DNA of 64,000 nt from positions 6,738 through 70,737 of the forward strand of contig CAYMFM010000013.1 of the NCBI GenBank assembly GCA_964389685.1. Reading direction: 5' to 3'. Made by a program: the position numbers and the translations under genes. Source of the DNA: G020353115 sp964389685. GTDB lineage: Bacteria; Bacteroidota; Bacteroidia; Bacteroidales; VadinHA17. Positions 51,781-60,669 of the stretch are shown one piece after another; the stretch's first letter is position 1; each line of letters opens with the position of its first letter. Under the pieces are notes generated by a model. The model did no database searches, had not been told where the DNA came from, and was given only the letters and a program-made list of their open reading frames with translations.

Positions 51781-52650
51781 ATGGATTTTAAAGATACATT
51801 TTTTTCGAAAAAGCACACGCTGAATATCCGGGGTAGTTTATTGGATCTCTCACGGCCAACAGTCATGGGCGTGTTAAACATCACACCCGATTCTTTTTAT
51901 GACGGAGGAAGATATCAGCGTAACGATCACATTTTGAAGCGCGTAGAAGAGCTTGTTTCAGAAGGAGCAACCTTCATTGATATCGGCGCTTATTCATCCA
52001 GACCGGGTGCCCAGCACCTAACCGAAAAGGAGGAATACAATCGATTAAAACCCGTTGTAACGCGGATAAGAAAAAAATTTCCGGAAACCATCCTGTCAGT
52101 CGATACATTCCGGGCAGGTATTGCCCGTGAGATGGTCAGGGAATATGGGGTGGATATGATCAATGATATATCAGCGGGCAGCATGGATGGTGAAATGTTC
52201 GATACAGTTGCAGAACTTCATGTTCCATACATTATCATGCACATGAAAGGAACCCCTGCGAACATGCAGGACAATCCGACCTATGAAAATGTTACCCGGG
52301 AGATACTGCACTATTTTTCTGAAAAAATTCATGCATTAACCCTTCTCGGGGTTGCAGATATCATCGTGGATCCTGGTTTTGGTTTTGGAAAAACCCTCGA
52401 TCATAATTATGAACTGCTGGCAAATCTCGACTCATTCAACATGATGGAATTACCGGTAATGGCTGGTCTTTCGAGGAAATCAATGATCTATAAATTCTTT
52501 GATACCACTTCGGATAAAGCCTTAAATGGAACCACTGTACTGCATACTATTGCTCTGTTAAAAGGTGTTGATATTCTCCGGGTGCACGATGTTAAGGAGG
52601 CGATGGAGACTATTGCCCTGGTCGAAAAAGTGAGGGAATCACAGAAATGA
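51781..52650 (+). CDS. folP: Dihydropteroate synthase
   Basis: A 289-residue TIM-barrel enzyme of folate synthesis condensing pterin pyrophosphate with p-aminobenzoate. The VLNITPDSFYDGG, DIGAYSSRPGA, NDISAG, MHMKGTP, DPGFGFGKT and GLSRKSMI motifs are all in place. It diverges from tmk and is followed 54 bp later by cdaA, a common Bacteroidota arrangement. Confidence 0.96.
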   Translation: MDFKDTFFSKKHTLNIRGSLLDLSRPTVMGVLNITPDSFYDGGRYQRNDHILKRVEELVSEGATFIDIGAYSSRPGAQHLTEKEEYNRLKPVVTRIRKKFPETILSVDTFRAGIAREMVREYGVDMINDISAGSMDGEMFDTVAELHVPYIIMHMKGTPANMQDNPTYENVTREILHYFSEKIHALTLLGVADIIVDPGFGFGKTLDHNYELLANLDSFNMMELPVMAGLSRKSMIYKFFDTTSDKALNGTTVLHTIALLKGVDILRVHDVKEAMETIALVEKVRESQK

Positions 52651-52676
52651 TGTGGGAAAAGTGATCAATTATTTGT

Positions 52677-52684
52677 TACATTTG
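52677..52684 (+). promoter_or_regulatory. Candidate -7 box for cdaA
   Basis: TACATTTG matches TANNTTTG and lies 20 bases before the cdaA start, so cdaA may be transcribed separately from folP. No -33 TTG is seen at proper spacing. Confidence 0.4.
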
Positions 52685-52704
52685 TTCATCAACTGATTCA
52701 ATTT

Positions 52705-53481
52705 ATGGTTCCTGCATTTATTACCATACGCATTCTGGACATCATCGATATACTGCTGGTCGCTGTGCTCTTATATCAGGTATATCGTTTGATAAAGGGA
52801 ACCGTTGCAATCAATATTTTTATCGCTGTTTTTGCCGTTTATCTCCTGTGGCTGGTAGTAAAAGCATTAAACATGGAGTTGATCGGTTCAATCCTCGGTC
52901 AGGTCATCGGGGTTGGAGTGATCGCCCTGATCATTGTCTTTCAACAGGAGATCAGAAGGTTTCTGATGATCATTGGCACACGGTATCTTTCCAGGAGGAA
53001 TTTTACACTCGAAAGCCTCTTCTCTGTGAACCTGAAAACAAGCTCCAATATCAACGTTGAAGCCATTGTCACAGCATGTGAGAACCTGAGTGCATCGAAA
53101 ACCGGAGCACTGATCGTTATTGCCCGGAAATCAGAATTATCGACCATAACAGAAGGGGGAGATATTCTCAATGCCGAAACATCAAGCAGACTTCTTGAAT
53201 CGATTTTTTTTGGAAACAATCCCCTGCATGATGGTGCCGTAATCATTATCGGAGAAAAAATCCATGCTGCACGATGTGTACTCCCGATTTCTGAAAACAT
53301 TTACCTCCCGGCAAACTTTGGAACAAGGCATCGTGCGGCTCTGGGTATGACAGAGAAAACGGATGCTCTTGTTATCGTGGTATCTGAAGAGACCGGAGAA
53401 ATCTCTGTGTGTAAAACGGGAGAGATCACTACAGGACTGACTTCTGCTGAGCTCCGTGAATTTCTCAAGAAAGAAATATAG
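52705..53481 (+). CDS. cdaA: Diadenylate cyclase CdaA
   Basis: 258 residues. Three N-terminal helices (about 8-85) anchor a DAC domain that makes cyclic di-AMP from two ATP. The catalytic DGA motif is in NPLHDGAVIIIG and the RHR motif in GTRHRAALGMTE. No CdaR regulator is adjacent, as is usual in Bacteroidota. Confidence 0.95.
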   Translation: MVPAFITIRILDIIDILLVAVLLYQVYRLIKGTVAINIFIAVFAVYLLWLVVKALNMELIGSILGQVIGVGVIALIIVFQQEIRRFLMIIGTRYLSRRNFTLESLFSVNLKTSSNINVEAIVTACENLSASKTGALIVIARKSELSTITEGGDILNAETSSRLLESIFFGNNPLHDGAVIIIGEKIHAARCVLPISENIYLPANFGTRHRAALGMTEKTDALVIVVSEETGEISVCKTGEITTGLTSAELREFLKKEI

Positions 53482-53516
53482 ATCCCGGTTTCCTGAATTT
53501 CGCAATACCTCTACGC

Positions 53517-54176
53517 CTAATCCTCTTCACTATCCTGCTTTTTCCTTCGGATCCTGAGAAAGTCTGCTTTCGATTCTTCCCCCTTCACAAGCCTTATGAT
53601 GTTTTTTCTGTGTGTAAGAATAAGCAATATGGCAACGGACACCGAAAAGATGATCAATGATATCATGGATGTCCTGAAAACAACAATTACTAAAATGGGG
53701 AATGATATCCCCGCAATCAATGAGCTGAGGGATACATATTTTGTGATCACCAGAATCAGGACAAAAATACAAAAGCAAATAAGGGTTGACAATGGATCAA
53801 TCGCAATCACGATACCAACCAGCGTTGATACCCCTTTACCACCCTTGAATTGGGCATAAACAGGAAAGATATGCCCAAGCGTGGCAGACACTCCAAGGAG
53901 AATCTGGAAATTTACAAAAGCGGCGGATTCCGGCGGGTAGAACCGGGATAAATAGATGAAATTAACAGCGAGCCATCCCTTGAAAATATCGAACAGCAGA
54001 ACGGGAATTCCGGGTTTCCAGCCAAGTACCCGGATGGTATTGGTCGCTCCGGCGTTTCCACTGCCATGTTCACGGATATCAATGTTGTAAAAGCGCTTTC
54101 CTATCCAGATTGACGTAGGAATAGCCCCAAGCAGATAGGCAGCAAGAATCATCAGGATCTTATAAACCAGTTGCAT
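53517..54176 (-). CDS. plsY: Glycerol-3-phosphate acyltransferase PlsY
   Basis: A 219-residue integral membrane acyltransferase using acyl phosphate to make lysophosphatidate. The three PlsY loops are visible: AIPTSIWIG, REHGSGNAGATNTIRVLG and FKGGKGVSTLVG. It converges with cdaA across 35 bp. Confidence 0.94.
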   Translation of the reverse strand: MQLVYKILMILAAYLLGAIPTSIWIGKRFYNIDIREHGSGNAGATNTIRVLGWKPGIPVLLFDIFKGWLAVNFIYLSRFYPPESAAFVNFQILLGVSATLGHIFPVYAQFKGGKGVSTLVGIVIAIDPLSTLICFCIFVLILVITKYVSLSSLIAGISFPILVIVVFRTSMISLIIFSVSVAILLILTHRKNIIRLVKGEESKADFLRIRRKKQDSEED

Positions 54177-54226
54177 AACGGCAAAGATTTATTATCCAGG
54201 ATAGAAATAAAGTCCAGGATGCGATT

Positions 54227-56944
54227 TTACAGGTTGTCTTTTATCGCTGCCTGTGCTGCTGCAAGCCGGGCAATGGGTACCCGGTATGGTGAACAGCTGA
54301 CATAATCCATTCCAACCCTGTGGCAAAACTCGACAGAGGTTGGTTCTCCCCCGTGTTCACCGCAAATACCGACTTTCAGATTGGGCTTGGTTTGCCTTCC
54401 CTTTTTTGTTCCCATTTCAACCAGCTGTCCGATCCCTTCCTGGTCGAGGATCTGGAACGGATCGTTTTTCAGGATCCCCTTGCTGATGTATATGGGCAGG
54501 AATGTACCGGCATCATCCCTGGAATACCCAAAGCCCATCTGTGTAAGGTCGTTGGTTCCAAAGGAGAAAAAATCAGCCGATTCAGCAATTTTATCCGCGG
54601 TCAATGCAGCTCTTGGTATCTCGATCATGGTCCCAACCAGGTACTCGTGGATATCATTTCGCTCTTCGAACACCTTCTGAATGGTATCCCGGATGATTTT
54701 TTCCTGCATTTTCATCTCTTCCAGTGTGCCGGTAAGGGGTACCATAATTTCGGGAATGGCTTTAATGCCTTTTGCCTTGAGATTCAGGGCTGCTTCGATG
54801 ATCGCTCTTGCCTGCATTTCGGTAATTTCCGGATAGGTATTCCCGAGGCGGCATCCCCGGTGGCCTAACATCGGATTAAATTCATGGAGCGATTCAACTT
54901 TTGCTTTGATCTCCTCGATGCTAATTCCCATCTCGTCAGCCATCTCCTGCTGATTCTCTTCTTCATGGGGGACAAATTCATGAAGGGGTGGATCAAGAAG
55001 CCGGACAGTCACCGGCAGATCATGCATGGCTTCAAAAATCCCTTCAAAATCAGCTCTCTGAATGGGCAGTAGTTTTTCCAGTGCTTTTCTTCTTCCTTTC
55101 TCATCCTCAGCCAGGATCATTTCACGCATGGCTATGATTCGGTCGCCTTCAAAAAACATGTGTTCGGTTCTGGTAAGACCGATTCCCCGGGCTCCAAAAT
55201 CCCGTGCGATCTTTGAATCTTTTGGAGTATCCGCATTGGTTCTGACATACATTCTCGTGTGCTTATCAGACAGTTCCATGAGTTCAGCAAAATCTCCACT
55301 CAATTCAGGGTCGATTGTTTTTAACTTTCCTTCGTACACTTCACCGGTAGTACCATTGAGAGAGATCCAGTCACCTTCTTTGAATGCCTGTCCATTGGCA
55401 ACCAGCGTACGTGTTTTATATTGGATCTTAATGTTTCCGGCTCCGGAGACACAGCATTTACCCATGCCACGGGCAACAACAGCCGCATGGGATGTCATGC
55501 CCCCCCGTGCTGTTAAGATCCCTTTTGCTATATTCATTCCTTCAAGATCTTCCGGTGATGTTTCAATCCTGACCAGGATGGAAGCAGGGTATTTACTAGC
55601 TTCATCAGCAAAAAAGACGATCTGTCCGGTTGCTGCTCCAGGGGAAGCCGGTAATCCTTTACCCAGAACGTTAGCCTGTTCTATTGCTTTCCTATCAAAT
55701 ACCGGATGCAACAATTCATCCAGTTTATTGGGTTCCTGGCGGAGCAGGGCGGTTTTTTCATCGATTATCCTTTCCCGCAAAAGATCCATGGCAATCTTTA
55801 CCATGGCTCCACCGGTTCGTTTACCATTCCGGGTTTGAAGGAGCCACAATTTCCCTTCCTGAATGGTGAACTCCAGGTCTTGCATATCTTTATAGTGGTT
55901 TTCCAGCTTTTGCTGTATCTCATCCAGTTCTTTATAGAGGGAGGGCATGGTCTCTTCAAGAGAAGGAAATTTTTTCGCTCTTTCCTCTTCAGAGACTTCG
56001 GCAAGTTTTGCCCACCGCAGCGATCCCTCTTTGGTAATCTGCTGGGGTGTCCGGATCCCTGCTACAACATCTTCGCCCTGAGCATTGATCAGGTATTCCC
56101 CGTTAAACAGGTCTTCACCCGTTGCTGCATCGCGAGTAAACGCAACACCGGTAGCCGAGGAATCTCCCATATTACCAAACACCATTGCCTGAACATTTAC
56201 GGCCGTACCCCACTCTTCAGGTATGTGGTTCATCTGACGGTAATAGATTGCCCTGTCGGTATTCCAGCTGTCAAATACAGCCATAATGGCTCCCCACAAC
56301 TGCGCCCATGGATCTATCGGAAAATCGTTCCCGGTTTTATCCTTTACGGCTTTTTTGAATTGAACAACCAGCTCCTTGAGGTCTTCAACGGTAAAATCCG
56401 TATCATTCTCAATCCCTTTCTTCTCTTTTGCACTTTCCATGATTTCCTCAAAAGGGTCTATATCTTCTTTCGATGATGGCTTCATTCCCAGAACCACATC
56501 ACCGTACATCTGTACAAACCGTCGATAGGAGTCCCAGACAAACCGGGCATTATTGGTCTTTTTTATCAAACCTTCAACGGCATAATCATTCATTCCCAGG
56601 TTCAGAACGGTGTCCATCATTCCCGGCATGGAAACCCTTGCACCCGAACGGACAGAAACAAGACAGGGATTTTCCTTGCTTCCAAAGCTTGTTCCCATTA
56701 AGTTTTCAATGTTTTTAATAGCATCCTTAACTTCATCTTTTAACAAATCAACCACTTTCTCTTTTCCCATACTGTTGTATTCGGTACAAACATCCGTGGT
56801 AATGGTAAATCCCGGAGGTACCGGTACACCAATGCGATTCATTTCAGCAAGGTTGGCTCCCTTGCCACCCAGAAGGTTCTTCATGTCGGCCCTACCCTCA
56901 GCTTTTTTATCACCAAAAGTGTAAACTCTCTTAATTTGAGTCAT
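54227..56944 (-). CDS. ppdK: Pyruvate, phosphate dikinase
   Basis: A 905-residue enzyme interconverting pyruvate, ATP and phosphate with PEP, AMP and pyrophosphate. The ATP-grasp start GGKGANLAEMN, the phosphohistidine motif GGMTSHAAVVARGMG and the PEP-domain TRTEHMF and GICGEHGGEP (catalytic Cys) are present. The single-chain length is standard for PPDK and longer than PEP synthase. No PPDK regulatory protein is adjacent. Confidence 0.96.
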   Translation of the reverse strand: MTQIKRVYTFGDKKAEGRADMKNLLGGKGANLAEMNRIGVPVPPGFTITTDVCTEYNSMGKEKVVDLLKDEVKDAIKNIENLMGTSFGSKENPCLVSVRSGARVSMPGMMDTVLNLGMNDYAVEGLIKKTNNARFVWDSYRRFVQMYGDVVLGMKPSSKEDIDPFEEIMESAKEKKGIENDTDFTVEDLKELVVQFKKAVKDKTGNDFPIDPWAQLWGAIMAVFDSWNTDRAIYYRQMNHIPEEWGTAVNVQAMVFGNMGDSSATGVAFTRDAATGEDLFNGEYLINAQGEDVVAGIRTPQQITKEGSLRWAKLAEVSEEERAKKFPSLEETMPSLYKELDEIQQKLENHYKDMQDLEFTIQEGKLWLLQTRNGKRTGGAMVKIAMDLLRERIIDEKTALLRQEPNKLDELLHPVFDRKAIEQANVLGKGLPASPGAATGQIVFFADEASKYPASILVRIETSPEDLEGMNIAKGILTARGGMTSHAAVVARGMGKCCVSGAGNIKIQYKTRTLVANGQAFKEGDWISLNGTTGEVYEGKLKTIDPELSGDFAELMELSDKHTRMYVRTNADTPKDSKIARDFGARGIGLTRTEHMFFEGDRIIAMREMILAEDEKGRRKALEKLLPIQRADFEGIFEAMHDLPVTVRLLDPPLHEFVPHEEENQQEMADEMGISIEEIKAKVESLHEFNPMLGHRGCRLGNTYPEITEMQARAIIEAALNLKAKGIKAIPEIMVPLTGTLEEMKMQEKIIRDTIQKVFEERNDIHEYLVGTMIEIPRAALTADKIAESADFFSFGTNDLTQMGFGYSRDDAGTFLPIYISKGILKNDPFQILDQEGIGQLVEMGTKKGRQTKPNLKVGICGEHGGEPTSVEFCHRVGMDYVSCSPYRVPIARLAAAQAAIKDNL

Positions 56945-57026
56945 GATTCAAACTATTTTAATGGATATTCTATTTCAGCAAAATTGAGCTAAAAATAGTA
57001 ATAATTTTTTGATTTGAATATGATTA

Positions 57027-58328
57027 TTAATCGGTTTCACCACGGTAATCGTAGCCGATACTCTCTATCCCGGATTTGATCCTGTTGAGGTCAATTTGCT
57101 TACCGGAAATGGAGACTTTCCCGGTAGATAAATCAACATGGACTTTTTCAATTCCTTCAATCGTTTTTATCCTGTTTTCAACATTTTGCTTGCAGTGGTT
57201 ACAGGTCATTCCTTTGACTAAAATTTTTTTTGATATCATATGCTCCATCTTGGTTGTAGAATATTTACTCCCTTTTGCCCGGGTCATCCTTCTTGTTATT
57301 ACAATTTTTTGGATATATCCATGAATGATCAGCAGAACCAACAGGACACTGGAGATGATTTTCAACCATTCCGGCAAAATACTATGAGTGTGTTCCATAC
57401 CATGAGATGCAATATCCAGTGGCATAAACCAGGATCCGGGTAACAGGTGATTGATTATTGTTCCGAATACCAAAGCTCCGGCAATTATCGTGAAAAGATA
57501 GGTTAACAGCGATTTGAATCCCAATACTTTATTGATCAGGGTGATGGTGGCTGCATTGGTTGCTGGCCCTGCCATTAACAGAACAAGGGCAGCTCCCGGA
57601 GATAATCCTTTCATCATCAGGATGGCGGCGATGGGAACAGAAGCTGTAGCACACACATACACTGGAATCGCAGCAACCAGAATAACCACCATGCTGAGGA
57701 AATCGTTACCAATGAAAGAGGAAAAAAAATCATCCGGAACAGCAACCGAGATGGCGGCTGCAATCAAAAGTCCGATCACCAGGTATTTGGAGATATCCTG
57801 AAGGAATTCTACAAATGCATAACGAAAAATTTCGGCGAACCTCCTGGTTGTTGAAGTGGGTTCTTTTAATGACGCTTCAGTGAGGGACTCATCAGAAGAA
57901 GCCGTCCTTCCGTTTTTCTCTACCCTGTTTGTGATAAATCCTCCCAGGAAACCCGTGATCAGTGCTATTACCGGTCGAATCAATGCAAACGGTAATCCCA
58001 GCAACGAGTAGGTAACCAGTACCGAGTCAATACCCGTTTGTGGGGTTGAAATGAGAAACGAGACCGTTGATCCTTTTGAGGCGCCATGTTTGTAAAAGGA
58101 TATGCCGGTCGGGATTACTCCACATGAACAGAGGGGAAGAGGAATCCCGAGCAGGGAAGCATTGATCACTGATGATTTATCGTTTCCACCCATATACTGA
58201 TTCACCCTCTCCCTGGGAAAGAATACATGAAGTAACCCGGCAAAGAGAAATCCCAGGATCAGGTAAGGAGACATCTCGTTGATGATGTCAACCAGATCCC
58301 CTAGAAAAGTCCCAATGATATCTATCAT
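57027..58328 (-). CDS. SO_0444-type Cu/Zn efflux permease with C-terminal HMA domain
   Basis: 433 residues. An ArsP-like DUF318 permease with about eight helices contains PLCSCGVIPTG, SFLISTPQTGIDS and MAGPATNAATI. Residues from about 365 form a heavy-metal-associated domain with the metal-binding KGMTCNHCKQNV. The arrangement matches the SO_0444 family of predicted copper or zinc exporters; metal specificity is not shown. Confidence 0.85.
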   Translation of the reverse strand: MIDIIGTFLGDLVDIINEMSPYLILGFLFAGLLHVFFPRERVNQYMGGNDKSSVINASLLGIPLPLCSCGVIPTGISFYKHGASKGSTVSFLISTPQTGIDSVLVTYSLLGLPFALIRPVIALITGFLGGFITNRVEKNGRTASSDESLTEASLKEPTSTTRRFAEIFRYAFVEFLQDISKYLVIGLLIAAAISVAVPDDFFSSFIGNDFLSMVVILVAAIPVYVCATASVPIAAILMMKGLSPGAALVLLMAGPATNAATITLINKVLGFKSLLTYLFTIIAGALVFGTIINHLLPGSWFMPLDIASHGMEHTHSILPEWLKIISSVLLVLLIIHGYIQKIVITRRMTRAKGSKYSTTKMEHMISKKILVKGMTCNHCKQNVENRIKTIEGIEKVHVDLSTGKVSISGKQIDLNRIKSGIESIGYDYRGETD

Positions 58329-58367
58329 ACCTCAATCGACCTCCGAACAAAGCTTTTTATCAAATAA

Positions 58368-58375
58368 CAAAAGTA
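58368..58375 (-). promoter_or_regulatory. Candidate -7 box for the metal permease gene
   Basis: The minus strand reads TACTTTTG, 40 bases before the permease start. A second exact match, TATCTTTG, is the complement of 58540-58547, about 210 bases upstream. Neither has a clear -33 partner. The interval 58329-58556 otherwise shows no gene. Confidence 0.4.
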
Positions 58376-58556
58376 CAAAAAACCGTTACCAGTTTGGTGT
58401 ACTTATTTGAAACAAGGCAAAAGTTGGCCCAATGTATTTCTATTAAATTGCCTGTTTTAAAGAGATTTAACAACCGAATGAAGGGTATGTTTATTTAGAT
58501 TGGCAAAATATCCAGGGTTAACGAGCTCTTTGCTTCAGACAAAGATACTTTCCTTT

Positions 58557-59465
58557 CTATGATCTGGGATGAAATTGGATAATGGTATCCCGGAGATATT
58601 CCCGGTCAAGATGGGTGTAAATCTCCGTGGTGATAATCGATTCGTGTCCAAGCATCTCCTGGACTGCTCTGAGGTCTGCTCCACCATCGATCAGGTGGGT
58701 TGCAAAGGAGTGTCGAAAGGTGTGTGGGCTTATCTTTTTTTTCAGGTTGATCTTTTTTGCAAGCTCTCTGATAATGGTAAAGATCATCACCCGTGAAAGC
58801 TTTTTCCCTCTACGGTTCAGGAATAGTATATTTTCGGCTTCTTTATGGATGACGGGTAATCTTCTGCGATCCTGCCGATAGAGATCAATTTCTTTCAAGG
58901 CTTTCTGGCTGATTGGCACGAGTCTTTCCTTGTTCCCTTTTCCAACAATTTTCAGAAAACCAAGATCAGAAAAAATGTTTGTGATCCTTAGCTCAATCAG
59001 CTCGGATACCCTGAGACCACAGCTGTACAGGGTCTCCAACATGGCTTTGTTTCGCTGACCTTCCGGTTTGCTGAGATCGATCGCTGAAAGGAGCCTGTCA
59101 ATCTCCTCAACGGAAAGTACATCCGGAAGTTTCCTGCCAATCCTGGGTGATTCGATAAGGGCTGTGGGATCGTGCTGGATAATATCCTCCATCAACAGAA
59201 ACCGGTAAAAGCCTTTGATCCCTGAAATAACCCGTGCCTGTGTCCTCGGACTCATTCCCAGTTTGTTAATCCATTCGATAAATCCCTTAAGATGGTTGAG
59301 TGTAACCTGCTCGGGTTCGATCAATGTTCCGGTCATCTCCAGGTACCGGTCAAGCTTCTTCACATCATTGATATAGGCTTCGATGGAATTTTCTGATAAC
59401 GATTTTTCCAGCCTAAGAAAAACAGTGTATTCACCGATAAGCTTGTCCCAGGATGTGCTATTCAT
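58557..59465 (-). CDS. xerD: Tyrosine recombinase XerC/XerD type
   Basis: 302 residues from the ATG at 59465 (a TTG at 59477 is discounted). The N-terminal SAM-like domain is followed by the catalytic domain with the first Arg in YSCGLRVSEL, the HTFRHSFATHL box, LGHESI and the nucleophile Tyr in TTEIYTH. Closest in character to XerD, the chromosome dimer resolution recombinase; XerC cannot be excluded. It diverges from aroQ with 77 bp between. Confidence 0.9.
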   Translation of the reverse strand: MNSTSWDKLIGEYTVFLRLEKSLSENSIEAYINDVKKLDRYLEMTGTLIEPEQVTLNHLKGFIEWINKLGMSPRTQARVISGIKGFYRFLLMEDIIQHDPTALIESPRIGRKLPDVLSVEEIDRLLSAIDLSKPEGQRNKAMLETLYSCGLRVSELIELRITNIFSDLGFLKIVGKGNKERLVPISQKALKEIDLYRQDRRRLPVIHKEAENILFLNRRGKKLSRVMIFTIIRELAKKINLKKKISPHTFRHSFATHLIDGGADLRAVQEMLGHESIITTEIYTHLDREYLRDTIIQFHPRS

Positions 59466-59484
59466 GTTATATAACAATGTCAGC

Positions 59485-59513
59485 TTGAACTATCTGTAAA
59501 GAAATTACCTTTG
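59485..59513 (+). promoter_or_regulatory. Candidate promoter for aroQ
   Basis: TTG at 59485-59487 and TACCTTTG at 59506-59513 are 18 bases apart, fitting the Bacteroidota -33/-7 pattern. The start codon lies 29 bases after the -7 box. Confidence 0.55.
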
Positions 59514-59542
59514 TATCTATATCACAAGATAATTTAAGCGTT

Positions 59543-59992
59543 ATGAAAATCCAAATTATTAATGGCCCCAACATGAATCTCATTGGTAAAAGAGAAACAT
59601 CGTTGTACGGAGATACACCATTTGAAAGTTATCGTAAGAAACTGAAAAAACGATATCTACACGTGCAGATCGATTATTTTCAGTCCAATATCGAGGGTGA
59701 GATCATCGATAAGATCCAGGAAGTTGGCTTTTCCTATGATGGAATCGTAATCAATGCCGGTGGATACACACATACTTCCGTTTCCATTGCTGATACACTC
59801 TCAGCAATAGACTCACCGGCGGTTGAGGTTCACATAACCAATATACTGGGAAGGGATGAATACCGTCATGTCTCCTTTATAGCTAATGCCTGTAGCGGCA
59901 GTATCATGGGTTTTGGATTGGATTCTTACAGGCTTGGGATAGAAGCCATCCTCGAGATGAAGAATGAACACGTGAATGACTCCCCGGATTAA
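59543..59992 (+). CDS. aroQ: 3-dehydroquinate dehydratase, type II
   Basis: A 149-residue flavodoxin-like dehydratase of the shikimate pathway. INGPNMNLIGKRE at the N-terminus, the SNIEGEIID loop, INAGGYTHTS and VEVHITNILGRDEYRHVS are characteristic of type II enzymes. The usual catalytic Tyr is present in TSLYGD. Confidence 0.95.
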   Translation: MKIQIINGPNMNLIGKRETSLYGDTPFESYRKKLKKRYLHVQIDYFQSNIEGEIIDKIQEVGFSYDGIVINAGGYTHTSVSIADTLSAIDSPAVEVHITNILGRDEYRHVSFIANACSGSIMGFGLDSYRLGIEAILEMKNEHVNDSPD

Positions 59993-60087
59993 AAAAAGAA
60001 CTTTTATTGCAATTTTGTCCGATTTTTGCAGTCAATAGTTCATTGAGTGCAATAGAGTAGCAATTTTATCCAATTTTCCGGTTCAAC

Positions 60088-60603
60088 ATGATGCCTGTGA
60101 CCTTCATTTTGAAAATCAGTTTCTTATTGGTCTACAGTTTTTCAGGACTATTCCATCCTGTTCATGTTTCTGTTACCAGTATTGAATACGTTGAGGATCA
60201 AAAACATTTTTCTGTCTCTTTTAAAATTTTTACTGATGATTTTGAAACCATCCTTTTCAATAAATACGGCGTTGAACTGAAAATAGATGAAGATCCCAAA
60301 CCGGAAGATCAGATACCTTATTTTAACCGCTACATTTCTGATTCATTTCGTTTCATGGTTAACGATGAGGGGAAAATGGATCCACGGTTTGAAAGAAAAA
60401 GAAAAAATGAGGATTCTATCTGGTTATTTTACTCTTTTACAGGTCATCAACAAAAAATTGAATCTGCCACTATCCATAATGCAATTATGATAGACATGTT
60501 TAATGATCAAGTGAACTTATTGATCTTCAAACACCTTGACTTTGAACGAGGGTATCAGTTCAGTAAGGATAAAGTGGATCTTAGAATCGAGTTAAATCCA
60601 TGA
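60088..60603 (+). CDS. DUF6702 family secreted protein
   Basis: 171 residues with a signal-like hydrophobic N-terminus, then HPVHVSVTSIEY at the mature start. That segment and the acidic LDFERGYQFSKDK near the end fit DUF6702, a Bacteroidota family of unknown function often near secreted metalloproteases. No such protease is visible here. Confidence 0.8.
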   Translation: MMPVTFILKISFLLVYSFSGLFHPVHVSVTSIEYVEDQKHFSVSFKIFTDDFETILFNKYGVELKIDEDPKPEDQIPYFNRYISDSFRFMVNDEGKMDPRFERKRKNEDSIWLFYSFTGHQQKIESATIHNAIMIDMFNDQVNLLIFKHLDFERGYQFSKDKVDLRIELNP

Positions 60604-60657
60604 GACAGGTTTACAATAAATTTACCCGTTGGCCTGTCGTGAGTTTTAGGAATTAAG

Positions 60658-60665
60658 TAACTTTG
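60658..60665 (+). promoter_or_regulatory. Candidate -7 box just before the T9SS cargo gene
   Basis: TAACTTTG ends 4 bases before the ATG at 60670. If used, the transcript would begin at or very near the start codon. A -33 TTG is not at the usual spacing. Confidence 0.4.
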
Positions 60666-60669
60666 CCGT

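Noticed and set aside
55062..55838. 258-residue plus-strand frame opposite ppdK
   Set aside because: Shadow of a fully supported pyruvate phosphate dikinase; low-complexity Ser/Ala-rich translation.
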